This document shows positions 1 through 8,235 of a stretch of DNA of 61,381 bases, piece by piece. Source of the DNA: Cytobacillus purgationiresistens (GTDB lineage Bacteria; Bacillota; Bacilli; Bacillales; Cytobacillaceae); the NCBI RefSeq assembly GCF_030813235.1, contig NZ_JAUSUB010000032.1, forward strand, positions 1 to 61,381, written 5' to 3'. Below the pieces are notes generated by a model, which was given only the letters and a program-made list of their open reading frames with translations, was not told where the DNA came from and did no database searches. Positions within the stretch are counted from its first letter, which is position 1. Each line of letters begins with the position of its first letter. Made by a program: the position numbers and the translations under genes.

Positions 1-94
<94 letters not shown>

Positions 95-142
95 ATATAC
101 CCCATTAAATTGGGGTTATTTTTTCATGATATTTTATAATGT

Positions 143-214
143 GGCCCCTTGGTCAAGCGGTTAAGACACCGCCCTTTCACGGCGGTAACACGGGTTCGAA
201 TCCCGTAGGGGTCA
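143..214 (+). tRNA. tRNA-Glu (TTC)
   Basis: Cloverleaf with acceptor GGCCCCT/AGGGGTC, anticodon TTC and T-loop GGTTCGAATCC. The 3' CCA is not encoded. Confidence 0.95.
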
Positions 215-222
215 TCATTAGT

Positions 223-298
223 GGAGGATTAGCTCAGCTGGGAGAGCATCTGCCTTACAAGCAGAGGGTCGGCGGTTCGATCCCGTCATCCTCCACCA
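223..298 (+). tRNA. tRNA-Val (TAC)
   Basis: Acceptor GGAGGAT/ATCCTCC, anticodon loop CTTACAA (anticodon TAC), T-loop GGTTCGATCC, encoded CCA. Confidence 0.96.
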
Positions 299-324
299 TC
301 TTTATTTTTCATTAAGTTTTTCAG

Positions 325-400
<76 letters not shown>

Positions 401-413
401 TCTTACTTATTTA

Positions 414-489
414 GAGCCATTAGCTCAGTTGGTAGAGCATCTGACTTTTAATCAGAGGGTCGAAGGTTCGAGTCCTTCATGGCTCACCA
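414..489 (+). tRNA. tRNA-Lys (TTT)
   Basis: Acceptor GAGCCAT/ATGGCTC, anticodon loop CTTTTAA (TTT), encoded CCA. Confidence 0.96.
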
Positions 490-500
490 TATTTATATTT

Positions 501-582
501 GCGGGTGTGGCGGAATTGGCAGACGCACTAGACTTAGGATCTAGCGCCGCAAGGCGTGGGGGTTCGACTCCCTTCACCCGCA
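501..582 (+). tRNA. tRNA-Leu (TAG)
   Basis: Class II tRNA with a long variable arm (GCGCCGCAAGGCGT), acceptor GCGGGTG/CACCCGC and anticodon TAG. CCA is not encoded. Confidence 0.95.
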
Positions 583-595
583 TCATATTTTTTTC

Positions 596-670
596 GCGGA
601 AGTAGTTCAGTGGTAGAACATCACCTTGCCAAGGTGGGGGTCGCGGGTTCGAATCCCGTCTTCCGCTCCA
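596..670 (+). tRNA. tRNA-Gly (GCC)
   Basis: Acceptor GCGGAAG/CTTCCGC, anticodon loop TTGCCAA (GCC), encoded CCA. Confidence 0.96.
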
Positions 671-679
671 ATAGTTTAT

Positions 680-756
680 GCGCCCGTAGCTCAATTGGAT
701 AGAGCGTTTGACTACGGATCAAAAGGTTAGGGGTTCGACTCCTCTCGGGCGCGCCA
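680..756 (+). tRNA. tRNA-Arg (ACG)
   Basis: Acceptor GCGCCCG/CGGGCGC, anticodon loop CTACGGA (ACG, read as inosine), encoded CCA. Confidence 0.96.
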
Positions 757-761
757 TATAA

Positions 762-838
762 CGGGAAGTAGCTCAGCTTGGTAGAGCACTTGGTTTGGGA
801 CCAAGGGGTCGCAGGTTCGAATCCTGTCTTCCCGACCA
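762..838 (+). tRNA. tRNA-Pro (TGG)
   Basis: Acceptor CGGGAAG/CTTCCCG, anticodon TGG, encoded CCA. Confidence 0.96.
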
Positions 839-856
839 TTTCATTTATCCCATATT

Positions 857-932
857 GGGGCCTTAGCTCAGCTGGGAGAGCGCCTGCTTTGCACGCAGGA
901 GGTCAGCGGTTCGATCCCGCTAGGCTCCACCA
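857..932 (+). tRNA. tRNA-Ala (TGC)
   Basis: Acceptor begins GGGGCCT with the G-T wobble at the third pair typical of tRNA-Ala. Anticodon loop TTTGCAC (TGC), encoded CCA. Confidence 0.95.
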
Positions 933-957
933 TAAGTTTTATAAATGAAGAAATTTT

Positions 958-1031
958 GGCGGTGTAGCTCAGCTGGCTAGAGCGTACGGTTCATACCCGT
1001 GAGGTCGGGGGTTCGATCCCCTCCGCCGCTA
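958..1031 (+). tRNA. tRNA-Met, elongator (CAT)
   Basis: Acceptor GGCGGTG/CGCCGCT, anticodon loop TTCATAC (CAT), normal paired first position, so elongator rather than initiator. It could in principle be a tRNA-Ile2 substrate of TilS, but the body resembles elongator Met. CCA is not encoded. Confidence 0.92.
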
Positions 1032-1041
1032 TTGTTATATT

Positions 1042-1134
1042 GGAGGAATACCCAAGTCTGGCTGAAGGGATCGGTCTTGAAAACCGACAGGGGTGTAACA
1101 GCCCGCGGGGGTTCGAATCCCTCTTCCTCCTCCA
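1042..1134 (+). tRNA. tRNA-Ser (TGA)
   Basis: Class II tRNA with a long variable arm, acceptor GGAGGAA/TTCCTCC, anticodon loop CTTGAAA (TGA), encoded CCA. It lies immediately before the 141-bp repeat array. Confidence 0.95.
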
Positions 1135-1144
1135 TTTTTTAAAA

Positions 1145-1542
<398 letters not shown>

Positions 1543-1545
1543 TTT

Positions 1546-1622
1546 GGTCCGGTAGTTCAGTTGGTTAGAATGCCTGCCTGTCACGCAGGAGGTCGCGGGT
1601 TCGAGTCCCGTCCGGACCGCCA
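1546..1622 (+). tRNA. tRNA-Asp (GTC)
   Basis: Acceptor GGTCCGG/CCGGACC, anticodon loop CTGTCAC (GTC), encoded CCA. It starts 3 nt after tRNA-fMet. Confidence 0.96.
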
Positions 1623-1650
1623 TTTTATTTGCTTATGTATTATAGCATGT

Positions 1651-1726
1651 GGCTCAGTAGCTCAGTCGGTAGAGCAAAGGACTGAAAATCCTTGTGTCGG
1701 CGGTTCGATTCCGTCCTGAGCCACCA
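1651..1726 (+). tRNA. tRNA-Phe (GAA)
   Basis: Acceptor GGCTCAG/CTGAGCC, anticodon loop CTGAAAA (GAA), encoded CCA. Confidence 0.96.
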
Positions 1727-1757
1727 TTTTAAATTAAACAGACTTTCTTTTATATAT

Positions 1758-1841
1758 GGAGGGGTAGCGAAGTGGCTAAACGCGGCGGACTGTAAATCCG
1801 CTCCTTCGGGTTCGGCAGTTCGAATCTGCCCCCCTCCACCA
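1758..1841 (+). tRNA. tRNA-Tyr (GTA)
   Basis: Class II tRNA with a long variable arm, acceptor GGAGGGG/CCCCTCC, anticodon loop CTGTAAA (GTA), encoded CCA. Confidence 0.96.
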
Positions 1842-1846
1842 TTCTT

Positions 1847-1920
1847 AGGGGTATAGTTTAATGGTAAAACGAAGGTCTCCAAAACCTTTGATGTGGGTTC
1901 AATTCCTACTACCCCTGCCA
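1847..1920 (+). tRNA. tRNA-Trp (CCA)
   Basis: Acceptor AGGGGTA/TACCCCT, anticodon loop CTCCAAA (CCA), encoded 3' CCA. Confidence 0.96.
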
Positions 1921-1930
1921 ATTTTATTAT

Positions 1931-2007
1931 GGCGATTGTGGCGAAGTGGTTAACGCACCTGATTGTGGTTCAGGCATTCGTGGGTTCGATTCCCATCAGT
2001 CGCCCCA
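1931..2007 (+). tRNA. tRNA-His (GTG)
   Basis: Anticodon loop TTGTGGT (GTG), T-loop GGTTCGATTCC, encoded CCA. The start and end follow the Bacillus tRNA-His pattern, with the extra G at the 5' end. Confidence 0.95.
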
Positions 2008-2020
2008 TTTTAAGCTTTAA

Positions 2021-2092
2021 TGGGCTATAGCCAAGTGGTAAGGCAACGGATTTTGATTCCGTCATTCGCAGGTTCGAACCCTGCTAGCCCAG
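2021..2092 (+). tRNA. tRNA-Gln (TTG)
   Basis: Acceptor TGGGCTA/TAGCCCA, anticodon loop TTTTGAT (TTG). CCA is not encoded. Confidence 0.95.
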
Positions 2093-2097
2093 TTAGC

Positions 2098-2168
<71 letters not shown>

Positions 2169-2175
2169 TTTTTAT

Positions 2176-2257
2176 GCCGGTGTGGCGGAATTGGCAGACG
2201 CGCACGACTCAAAATCGTGTTCCTCACGGAGTGTCGGTTCGACCCCGACCACCGGTA
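2176..2257 (+). tRNA. tRNA-Leu (CAA)
   Basis: Class II tRNA with a long variable arm, acceptor GCCGGTG/CACCGGT, anticodon loop CTCAAAA (CAA, reads TTG). CCA is not encoded. Confidence 0.94.
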
Positions 2258-2314
2258 TTTATTTTTACTTCGTTTCAAGCGAAGTAAAAATGGGAAACTT
2301 GATATTAAAGAAAA

Positions 2315-2388
2315 GCGGGTGTAGTTTAGTGGTAAAACCTCAGCCTTCCAAGCTGATGATGAGGGTTCGATTCCCTTCACCCGCTCCA
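2315..2388 (+). tRNA. tRNA-Gly (TCC)
   Basis: Acceptor GCGGGTG/CACCCGC, anticodon loop CTTCCAA (TCC), encoded CCA. Preceded by a 57-nt spacer containing the hairpin-like TTTTTACTTCG/CGAAGTAAAAA. Confidence 0.96.
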
Positions 2389-2394
2389 GATAGT

Positions 2395-2471
<77 letters not shown>

Positions 2472-2478
2472 TTACTAT

Positions 2479-2553
2479 TCCGCAGTAGCTCAGTGGTAGA
2501 GCATTCGGCTGTTAACCGAATGGTCGTAGGTTCGAGTCCTACCTGCGGAGCCA
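2479..2553 (+). tRNA. tRNA-Asn (GTT)
   Basis: Acceptor TCCGCAG/CTGCGGA, anticodon loop CTGTTAA (GTT), encoded CCA. Confidence 0.96.
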
Positions 2554-2575
2554 TTTTTTTTAACATACATAACTT

Positions 2576-2649
2576 GCGCCTTTAGCTCAGCAGGATAGAG
2601 CAACAGCCTTCTAAGCTGTCGGTCAGAGGTTCGAATCCTCTAAGGCGCG
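2576..2649 (+). tRNA. tRNA-Arg (TCT)
   Basis: Acceptor GCGCCTT/AAGGCGC, anticodon loop CTTCTAA (TCT). CCA is not encoded. Last gene of the cluster, just before the terminator. Confidence 0.95.
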
Positions 2650-2656
2650 TAAAAAA

Positions 2657-2690
2657 AGTCCCTAATCCTTTTTGGATTAGGGATCTTTTA
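2657..2690 (+). terminator. Intrinsic terminator of the rrn-tRNA transcript
   Basis: Perfect 9-bp stem CCCTAATCC/GGATTAGGG with a T-rich loop, followed by ATCTTTTA. It sits directly after the last tRNA. Confidence 0.85.
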
Positions 2691-2731
2691 ATATATCAAC
2701 TAAAATATAGACAAACTGATTTAAATATTTA

Positions 2732-2853
2732 GAAGTGGTAGGGAATTTCCGAAGCTTACTGATCGCTTTCAGTGGGGCGAGCGTCGAGCCGCTTTGCAGG
2801 GTCTCTCCTATCTTGCTTCTCCCGCAGGAGGCAGACGCTCCTCCAAATCCACT
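2732..2853 (-). repeat. Dispersed intergenic repeat, copy 1
   Basis: GC-richer block between the tRNA cluster and the next gene. Read on the minus strand it starts GGATTTGGAG, contains CCTCCTGCGGGAG, a GAGACCC-like stretch and GCTCGCC, and ends CGGAAATTCCCTACCACT. The same start and end signatures recur at 10582-10646, and a related block lies at 54631-54746. I recognise this as a repeat type scattered between genes in Bacillus-related genomes; its function is unknown. No gene is visible from 2690 to 2886. Confidence 0.6.
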
Positions 2854-2885
2854 GAAGTTTGCTTATTTTTACTTTTGTCGACAAT

Positions 2886-2920
2886 AAAAAGCTAGCAGCC
2901 TCTTGGCTGTTAGCTTTTTT
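2886..2920 (-). terminator. Terminator behind the DUF4097 gene
   Basis: Stem GCTAGCAGCC/GGCTGTTAGC with loop TCTT, flanked by an A-run on one side and a T-run on the other, so it can work in both directions. It abuts the stop codon of the minus-strand gene. Confidence 0.8.
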
Positions 2921-3775
2921 TTAGCGTATATCTGCAAGGCCGCTAGAGACAGTTACGTTGACATTGTAAGTTCCTGCTCCCATTGTACCTTCTAATTTAC
3001 CTTTTGACCCGCTCTCACTGCTTAATGGTAATTTAGATGTGATAAAGCCGCTCCCATATTTGCCTTTCAGAGTAAAGTCAGCATCATCAGGTAAATCAAG
3101 GTTCACAACACCGGAGCTAGCACTTACATTCACATCGGCTTTGAGCTTATCTATTTGAATATCTAATTTCCCTGAAGAAATTTCTGCGTTCATTCCTCCA
3201 GTAAAATGTTTGATCTTTCCCATTCCGGAACTGATCTCAATCTCACTTTTATTTGCTTTCATATGATCTATTGTGAGTATACCTGAAGAGCCATCATGAT
3301 CATAAGAATCAGTCTCTATATTAGATAGTTTAACTGCCCCTGAGCTCATATCAACTTGAAGCTTATTGAGCTTAATGGGATTTTCTTTAGAAGCTCCTGC
3401 AAGAGTGATCGCTCCTGAACCTACATCAATAGACAAATCTTCATTATAATCCTCAGGTATATAAATTTTTACTTTGGCGGTGTTGTTGAAGAATGAAAAG
3501 CCGTCCATCCAATTGCGTGTATACTCAACATCGACTGCACTCCCGATTTTTTTTACATTCACACTGCCCTTGCCATCTACGGTCGCCTCAATATCATTCC
3601 TTTTTTCAGGGATGATTGTCGTGTTAGCTGAGGAGACATCAATATTAATTTGATCCACTTGATTGATCCCTGATGCACTGGAACCTTTATTGCCAAATGA
3701 GAACCAGCTTGCTGCATTGGTAAAAATAATATATAACCCAATCATTATGACAAATATGATTAAAATTCTTTTCAC
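2921..3775 (-). CDS. DUF4097 (LiaG-like) membrane-anchored protein
   Basis: 284 residues with a GTG start. An N-terminal hydrophobic segment (about residues 4-23) acts as an uncleaved anchor or signal. The rest is a repetitive beta-solenoid-like region in which a SSG motif recurs (VGSGAITL, MSSGAVKL, GSSGILTI, ISSGMGKI, ISSGKLDI, ASSGVVNL), the hallmark of the DUF4097 family that includes LiaG. There is no lipobox, so the bulk is probably outside the membrane with the N-terminus as anchor. Members are often linked to cell-envelope stress systems; here it is transcribed away from an ECF sigma factor gene, which is suggestive but proves nothing. The exact function is unknown. Confidence 0.75.
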   Translation of the reverse strand: MKRILIIFVIMIGLYIIFTNAASWFSFGNKGSSASGINQVDQINIDVSSANTTIIPEKRNDIEATVDGKGSVNVKKIGSAVDVEYTRNWMDGFSFFNNTAKVKIYIPEDYNEDLSIDVGSGAITLAGASKENPIKLNKLQVDMSSGAVKLSNIETDSYDHDGSSGILTIDHMKANKSEIEISSGMGKIKHFTGGMNAEISSGKLDIQIDKLKADVNVSASSGVVNLDLPDDADFTLKGKYGSGFITSKLPLSSESGSKGKLEGTMGAGTYNVNVTVSSGLADIR

Positions 3776-3992
3776 ATCATTTACCTGCTTTCTATTGTTA
3801 AGTTATATTCATTGTATAAAAAATCCAAAGAATAAAGTATTGAGCTACAGAATGAATATGCTATAAGACCGCAGACCTAGTCACCTTATTTGATTATAAT
3901 GGAAAAATACGGATGGAAAAGCTTTTTCTTTTAAAAACTTTTTCAGCTTCTGACAGTCTAATGATTATAGCTTACATGAAGGGGGGCATTGG

Positions 3993-4514
3993 ATGGAAAA
4001 AATCAAACTAGTGAAAAAGGCGATATCAGGCAACGATGCTGCCTTTCTGAAAATTATTCATGAAGTGAAATTGGATTTATATAAGACAGCTTTTGCTTAT
4101 TTGCGTAATGAAAATGATGCATTAGAGGCAGTTCAAGAAGTGACGTACCGGACTTATCAAAATATAAAAAAATTAAAAAAGCCAGCGTACTTTAAGACTT
4201 GGATTATTAGAATCATGATTAATTATTGCAATGATACATTAAAACAGCGAAATAAATTTGTATTGGGTGACCAGCTGCTTCAATTGGAGGGTTATTCAGA
4301 AAACCTTACGTTAATGGAGATAGAAGATGCATTGCAATCTTTAGATGAACGTTCACGAGAGGTTTTGACGATGAAGTACTTCAATGATTTAAAGATCAGT
4401 GAAATAGCCATTCTATTGGATTGTCCAGAAGGCACAGTAAAGACATGGCTGCATAAAGGATTGAAGTCATTAAGAGACAAACTCGCTGATGAAGGAGGAA
4501 TCTCCAATGTTTGA
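3993..4514 (+). CDS. ECF-type RNA polymerase sigma factor
   Basis: 173 residues. Region 2 (about 10-75) contains the DALEAVQEVTYRTY and FKTWIIRIMINYC stretches typical of sigma-2. Region 4 (about 110-165) has LDERSREVLTMKYFNDL and the helix-turn-helix ISEIAILLDCPEGTVKTWL. There is no sigma-1 or sigma-3 domain, so it belongs to the small extracytoplasmic-function group. The stop overlaps the next gene by 8 nt, and that gene encodes a membrane protein of anti-sigma layout, so it is very likely a co-transcribed sigma/anti-sigma pair. An RBS (AGGGGGGC) precedes the ATG. The target regulon cannot be read from the sequence. Confidence 0.88.
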   Translation: MEKIKLVKKAISGNDAAFLKIIHEVKLDLYKTAFAYLRNENDALEAVQEVTYRTYQNIKKLKKPAYFKTWIIRIMINYCNDTLKQRNKFVLGDQLLQLEGYSENLTLMEIEDALQSLDERSREVLTMKYFNDLKISEIAILLDCPEGTVKTWLHKGLKSLRDKLADEGGISNV

Positions 4515-5823
4515 AAAAGAAGAGAAGGACTTAACCAAATTAAATGAACACTATACAAATAGGCATCATCCAGTAGAAAAGATTGATGCAGCGATATTTG
4601 CTGGTTTTAATAAAGGAAAGGATGAGAAAAATAGACGTTCGTTGAAGAAATGGCTTACTTCAGGAATGGCCGTTGCTGTATTAGTGCTGTTGTTTGTCAC
4701 TGGGATTAAGGTGTCTCCAGCTTTTGCCCAGTACGTTGCTGTGATTCCAGGCATGGAAAAAATAGTGGATATGATAAGACATGATAAAGGTTTGTTGGCA
4801 GCTGTTGAGAATGAATATGTACAGGAGATTAATGTGTCAGAGGAAAAGGGTGGGATGAAGGTTACTATAGATTCGGTCATTGCGGATGAGTATGGGATGA
4901 TACTATTTTATACCATTGAGTCTGATAACGGTTTTGAAGAGAACCATCCTTTTATTAACTTGGAAAGTATTCAATTGAAAAGTGCATCAGGACCGAATCC
5001 GGTTATTAGTTCTTCAGGTTTTGACAACAATTTAGATCAAGATAAGAAAAAGTATACTTCTTCTATCGAGTTATTTTTTCAAGAACCCCTGCAATCAAAT
5101 GATTTTATTATAGAAATGAACGTAAAAGCGAATAAGCGTCAGAATTTGTTTGAAATACCCTTTTCACTAAAACAATCTTATAAACCAAATAAGATTTATG
5201 AAATAAACGAAACAGTATCAGTAGAAGGGCAAAAAATCACTTTTGAGGAAATGAAGATTTATCCTTTACGTGCAGCGGTGAGGGTGAAATTTGATTTGCA
5301 AAACAGCAAGAAAATCTTCGAGTTTAACGATCTAAGACTGGTGGATGAACACGGAGAATCCTGGACGAAAATAACTAATGGAGTGACTGCAAGTCATATA
5401 AGCGACAATGAGTGGGTGGTTTATTTACAGAGCAATTATTTCAAAGAGCCTAAAGAGCTATATTTAACATTCAGCAAGCTACAAGCCTTAGATAAAGATG
5501 AATTGCAGGTTATTGTTGATACCGATAAAGAAGAGATAGTAAAACAGCCTAAGGGAAGTATTTTATCCTTTGCGCAATTAGAGGGATCGGAAATAGCAAT
5601 TAGGATGAAAACAAAAGAATTTAGTTATTTTCCATTTGGTACTGTAATAGATGCGGACGGAGAGGAAATTCATATTGCTCATGGGATCTCCTCTACTGAT
5701 GAAGAAGGGATTGGATTGATCGGATTGGGGATAGATAAAGCTCAATACAAAAATCCCCTAACGATAGAACTAAACTATTACCCATCCTGGATAGAAGAAG
5801 AAATAAAGATAAAACTGCAATAG
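4507..5823 (+). CDS. DUF4179 membrane protein, probable anti-sigma factor
   Basis: 438 residues from ATG 4507, chosen because AAGGAGG lies 7 nt upstream; an in-frame ATG at 4489 would overlap this RBS. About 45 hydrophilic cytoplasmic residues, one membrane segment (about 47-62, MAVAVLVLLFVTG) and a long extracytoplasmic part beginning with the SPAFAQYVAVIPGM stretch that I associate with DUF4179 proteins. It overlaps the sigma gene by 8 nt, implying translational coupling. By family and position it likely binds the sigma factor through its N-terminus and senses an envelope signal outside. The anti-sigma role is inferred, as no zinc-binding HxxxCxxC motif is present. Confidence 0.8.
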   Translation: MFEKEEKDLTKLNEHYTNRHHPVEKIDAAIFAGFNKGKDEKNRRSLKKWLTSGMAVAVLVLLFVTGIKVSPAFAQYVAVIPGMEKIVDMIRHDKGLLAAVENEYVQEINVSEEKGGMKVTIDSVIADEYGMILFYTIESDNGFEENHPFINLESIQLKSASGPNPVISSSGFDNNLDQDKKKYTSSIELFFQEPLQSNDFIIEMNVKANKRQNLFEIPFSLKQSYKPNKIYEINETVSVEGQKITFEEMKIYPLRAAVRVKFDLQNSKKIFEFNDLRLVDEHGESWTKITNGVTASHISDNEWVVYLQSNYFKEPKELYLTFSKLQALDKDELQVIVDTDKEEIVKQPKGSILSFAQLEGSEIAIRMKTKEFSYFPFGTVIDADGEEIHIAHGISSTDEEGIGLIGLGIDKAQYKNPLTIELNYYPSWIEEEIKIKLQ

Positions 5824-5850
5824 AAACCGGCTATTAAGCCGGTTTTTTTG
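5824..5850. terminator. Convergent intrinsic terminator
   Basis: Stem AAACCGGCT/AGCCGGTTT followed by T7. It lies between the end of the DUF4179 gene and the end of a small minus-strand gene, and can serve both. Confidence 0.85.
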
Positions 5851-5853
5851 TAG

Positions 5854-5988
5854 TTATTGACCCTCTGTCTTATCCTTCTGATCCTTATTACGCTTGTTGC
5901 CTTTACTATTATCGCCGCTTACAATATCAGTTTGGTTTGCTGTAGGAGCGTTTTGATTTTTACTGCCGTGATTATTTTTTTTGGTCAT
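5854..5988 (-). CDS. Small hydrophilic protein, possibly spore-related
   Basis: 44 residues starting MTKKNNHGSKNQNAPTANQ, almost entirely polar and rich in Lys, Asn and Gln, with no hydrophobic core. A strong RBS (AAAGGAGA) precedes the ATG and the shared terminator follows the stop, so it looks like a real gene. The composition resembles minor small acid-soluble spore proteins (SspP-like), but I cannot assign a family. On the other strand there is only a poor shadow frame. Confidence 0.6.
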   Translation of the reverse strand: MTKKNNHGSKNQNAPTANQTDIVSGDNSKGNKRNKDQKDKTEGQ

Positions 5989-6075
5989 GGTGATGTCTCC
6001 TTTCGATTTCTCATTTTATTTTGTCCGAGAACTCTAGGATTATGAAGTATATCATCTAGCAATTGTAGTTTTTTT

Positions 6076-6103
6076 CAAAAAAAAATGCTTCCAAAAGGAA
6101 GCG
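6076..6103 (-). terminator. Terminator downstream of the SDR gene
   Basis: Short stem GCTTCC/GGAAGC with an AAAA loop. On the minus strand it is followed by a long T-run (A-run 6077-6085 on the plus strand). It is about 70 nt past the stop of the minus-strand reductase. Confidence 0.6.
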
Positions 6104-6171
6104 AATAAAAGGGGGATTTACACTTGTAAAATTAGTATCACCATGAATCATTCATATTATACATAAAGATT

Positions 6172-6924
6172 TTATTTTTTTAATAAGTCAGCTATTTGAT
6201 AGACTGTGCCACTTTCAACCGGTTCATTCAAGCAAAGATGAATGAGGGCGGCAGCAACCGTTTCGGGATGTTTTAGCAGGCCAGTTTGCTTGTAATTTTT
6301 AAACTTTGCAAGGTCATAGAAATTTTCCTGTGAGGAGGAACGAATGGATTCCTGCATGCCAGTATCCATAATGCCTGGATTAAAGGCGATGATTTGATGG
6401 TTTGTACCAGCAGTTTTCTGTTCCAAGGCAACGGTTTTAGTAAACATATTAATTGCTGCCTTAGTACTATTATAAATGCTCCATCCTTGAATAGGCCTTT
6501 CTCCAGCACCAGAAGAAATATTGATGATTTGAATGTTAGTAAGAGTTAATTTCAGAAGCATATTAGTTATCATTACAGGGGCGTTGAAATTTATTTGCGT
6601 ATGTTTTAAAAGTTCCGAATGGTCAATTGTTCCGATATTCCCAATAGGCGAAATGACAGCAGCATTATTAAAAACGTATAATTCTTCAGGATTAATCGTT
6701 ATAATATCTTCAATCATTGTAATCATCGTTTGCTCAAGATCTGAAGCAGATGTGAGATCACAAGAGAAATGGCTATAGTTCACTTTTTTTTCAGAAGCCC
6801 TCAGGCGCAATTCCTTATTTTCTGTTCTGGATAGTGTTAGAATGCCAATGCCCTTGTTTAATAGGTTTTCAGCAATGGAAGCACCAAGCCCCTTCGATGC
6901 ACCGGTAATGATCGCTAATTTCAA
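6172..6924 (-). CDS. Short-chain dehydrogenase, YueD-like (benzil reductase family)
   Basis: 250 residues, the usual SDR length. Rossmann NADP(H) motif TGASKGLG at 7-14, NNA at 86-88, and the catalytic Ser (137/138), Tyr151 and Lys155 in SIYNSTKAA. The overall pattern, including the C-terminal ESGTVYQIADLL ending, resembles the sepiapterin reductase/YueD branch, described in Bacillus as (S)-benzoin-forming benzil reductase. The physiological substrate is unknown. RBS AAGGAGATGAATC precedes the ATG. It appears to be transcribed alone or after the small membrane protein upstream. Confidence 0.8.
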   Translation of the reverse strand: MKLAIITGASKGLGASIAENLLNKGIGILTLSRTENKELRLRASEKKVNYSHFSCDLTSASDLEQTMITMIEDIITINPEELYVFNNAAVISPIGNIGTIDHSELLKHTQINFNAPVMITNMLLKLTLTNIQIINISSGAGERPIQGWSIYNSTKAAINMFTKTVALEQKTAGTNHQIIAFNPGIMDTGMQESIRSSSQENFYDLAKFKNYKQTGLLKHPETVAAALIHLCLNEPVESGTVYQIADLLKK

Positions 6925-6975
6925 GGTGATTCATCTCCTTTTTTCATTCATTAAACCATAAAAAAAGGCTGAAAC

Positions 6976-7140
6976 CTACCATTTTAATTCACTTTCGATG
7001 AAAAGAATAGATGAAAGTGTGACACCTGATAAGAAAGCAGCAATAGTTACAGGTGCTAAACCGTAAAGGTTAAATAATAATAACGTGCTGAAAAATGCCC
7101 ACGCTACCCAGTAAATAGAAGTCCGTAAAAGTTTACTCAT
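6976..7140 (-). CDS. Small membrane protein, unknown
   Basis: 54 residues starting MSKLLRTSIYWVAWAFFSTL, with two hydrophobic segments (about 8-24 and 28-45) separated by a short loop and a charged ESELKW tail. A modest RBS (AGAAGGG) lies 11 nt before the ATG. It is upstream of and codirectional with the reductase gene. I do not recognise a family. The region 7141-7361 further upstream holds no other gene. Confidence 0.5.
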   Translation of the reverse strand: MSKLLRTSIYWVAWAFFSTLLLFNLYGLAPVTIAAFLSGVTLSSILFIESELKW

Positions 7141-7361
7141 GACTCAGCTCTGCCCTTCTTAGAAAAATGAAATATCAAATCCATATATATGGAGAAATAT
7201 AAGCGGCTAGAAGTTAAAGAAGGATAATGAGAACGGGATAAGGTAAAATGGTATGGGAAGGGATAACGATAGATTTTGTAAAATCTATTAAAAAATTTCA
7301 TTGTTATATCACATTTTATAGGTACATTTAAGATAATAATAAAAAGGGAAGAGGGAGTCTT

Positions 7362-8105
7362 TTGAAAAAGTGGATGTTTGTTTTATTTATCAGCATGCTT
7401 GTTATTACGGGATGTAGTCAATCTGATGAGGAATCAGATTCAAATAATGGTGAAGTACCAGCAGCCCTAGAAGCGAGCCTTGAGGTGCCCGAGTCAGCTG
7501 AAAAGGATGAAGAGGTTCCTTTAACCGTAGTTGTTACTCAAGGTGACGAGGCAGTCGAAGATGCTAATGAAGTAAAGTTTGAAGTTTGGATGGAAGGTAA
7601 AAAGGAAGAGAGTGAAATAATCGAAGCAGAGCATGAATCAGATGGAAAGTATGTTGCTGCCAAAACGTTCACTGAAGACGGTGTGTACATGATTCAATCA
7701 CATGTAACTGCAAGAAGCATGCATACAATGCCACAGCAGCAGTTAACAGTTGGACATGTTGAAGCAGAGCATGATCATGGTGATGAGGGATCTGACCATA
7801 GCCATGCAGAAGATGTTAAGATTGAGCTAATAACGTCTGAAGGTATCAAAGCTGAAGAGGAAACAGAAATGACAGTGCAGATCTTGAAAGAGGATAAAGC
7901 ACTTGCAGATGCTAATGTAAGATTAGAAGTAGTTCAAGACTCAGATGAGCATAATATTGCATGGGTGGATATGGAAGAAGCTAAAGCTGGCGAATATGTG
8001 ACTGCCCATACCTTTACAGCAAGTGGAAAATATATCGTTGTCGTCCATGTGGAAAATGATGAAGGCTTGCATGAGCATGTAGATGTTGAGTTGACAGTTG
8101 AATAA
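7362..8105 (+). CDS. FixH/YtkA-like lipoprotein with two tandem domains
   Basis: 247 residues starting at TTG 7362 behind GGGAAGAGGGAG. A lipoprotein signal ends in VITGC with Cys18 as the lipidation site. Two YtkA/FixH-like beta domains follow (about 45-130 and 150-247), each with the PLTVVV/EMTVQI start, an HxxxGxYxA-type centre (DGKYVAAKTFTEDGVY and AGEYVTAHTFTASGKY) and a C-terminal strand. A His/Glu/Asp-rich linker (EAEHDHGDEGSDHSHAED) joins them and could bind metal. The protein is probably displayed on the outer face of the membrane; relatives are linked to copper or redox handling, but the role here is unproven. Confidence 0.78.
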   Translation: MKKWMFVLFISMLVITGCSQSDEESDSNNGEVPAALEASLEVPESAEKDEEVPLTVVVTQGDEAVEDANEVKFEVWMEGKKEESEIIEAEHESDGKYVAAKTFTEDGVYMIQSHVTARSMHTMPQQQLTVGHVEAEHDHGDEGSDHSHAEDVKIELITSEGIKAEEETEMTVQILKEDKALADANVRLEVVQDSDEHNIAWVDMEEAKAGEYVTAHTFTASGKYIVVVHVENDEGLHEHVDVELTVE

Positions 8106-8110
8106 AAAGT

Positions 8111-8146
8111 AAAAGGCATCTGTGATATTTTCAGGTGCCTTTTTTC
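8111..8146 (+). terminator. Terminator of the FixH-like gene
   Basis: Stem AAAGGCATCTG/CAGGTGCCTTT with a T6 tail just after the stop codon. Confidence 0.85.
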
Positions 8147-8235
8147 ATTTATTTAAAAAAAGAAGAAATATCACATTCTTTTGCAGAAGAGCTTTATAAT
8201 ATAATATGTAAGTATAAAAATCGGGAGAGAAAATA

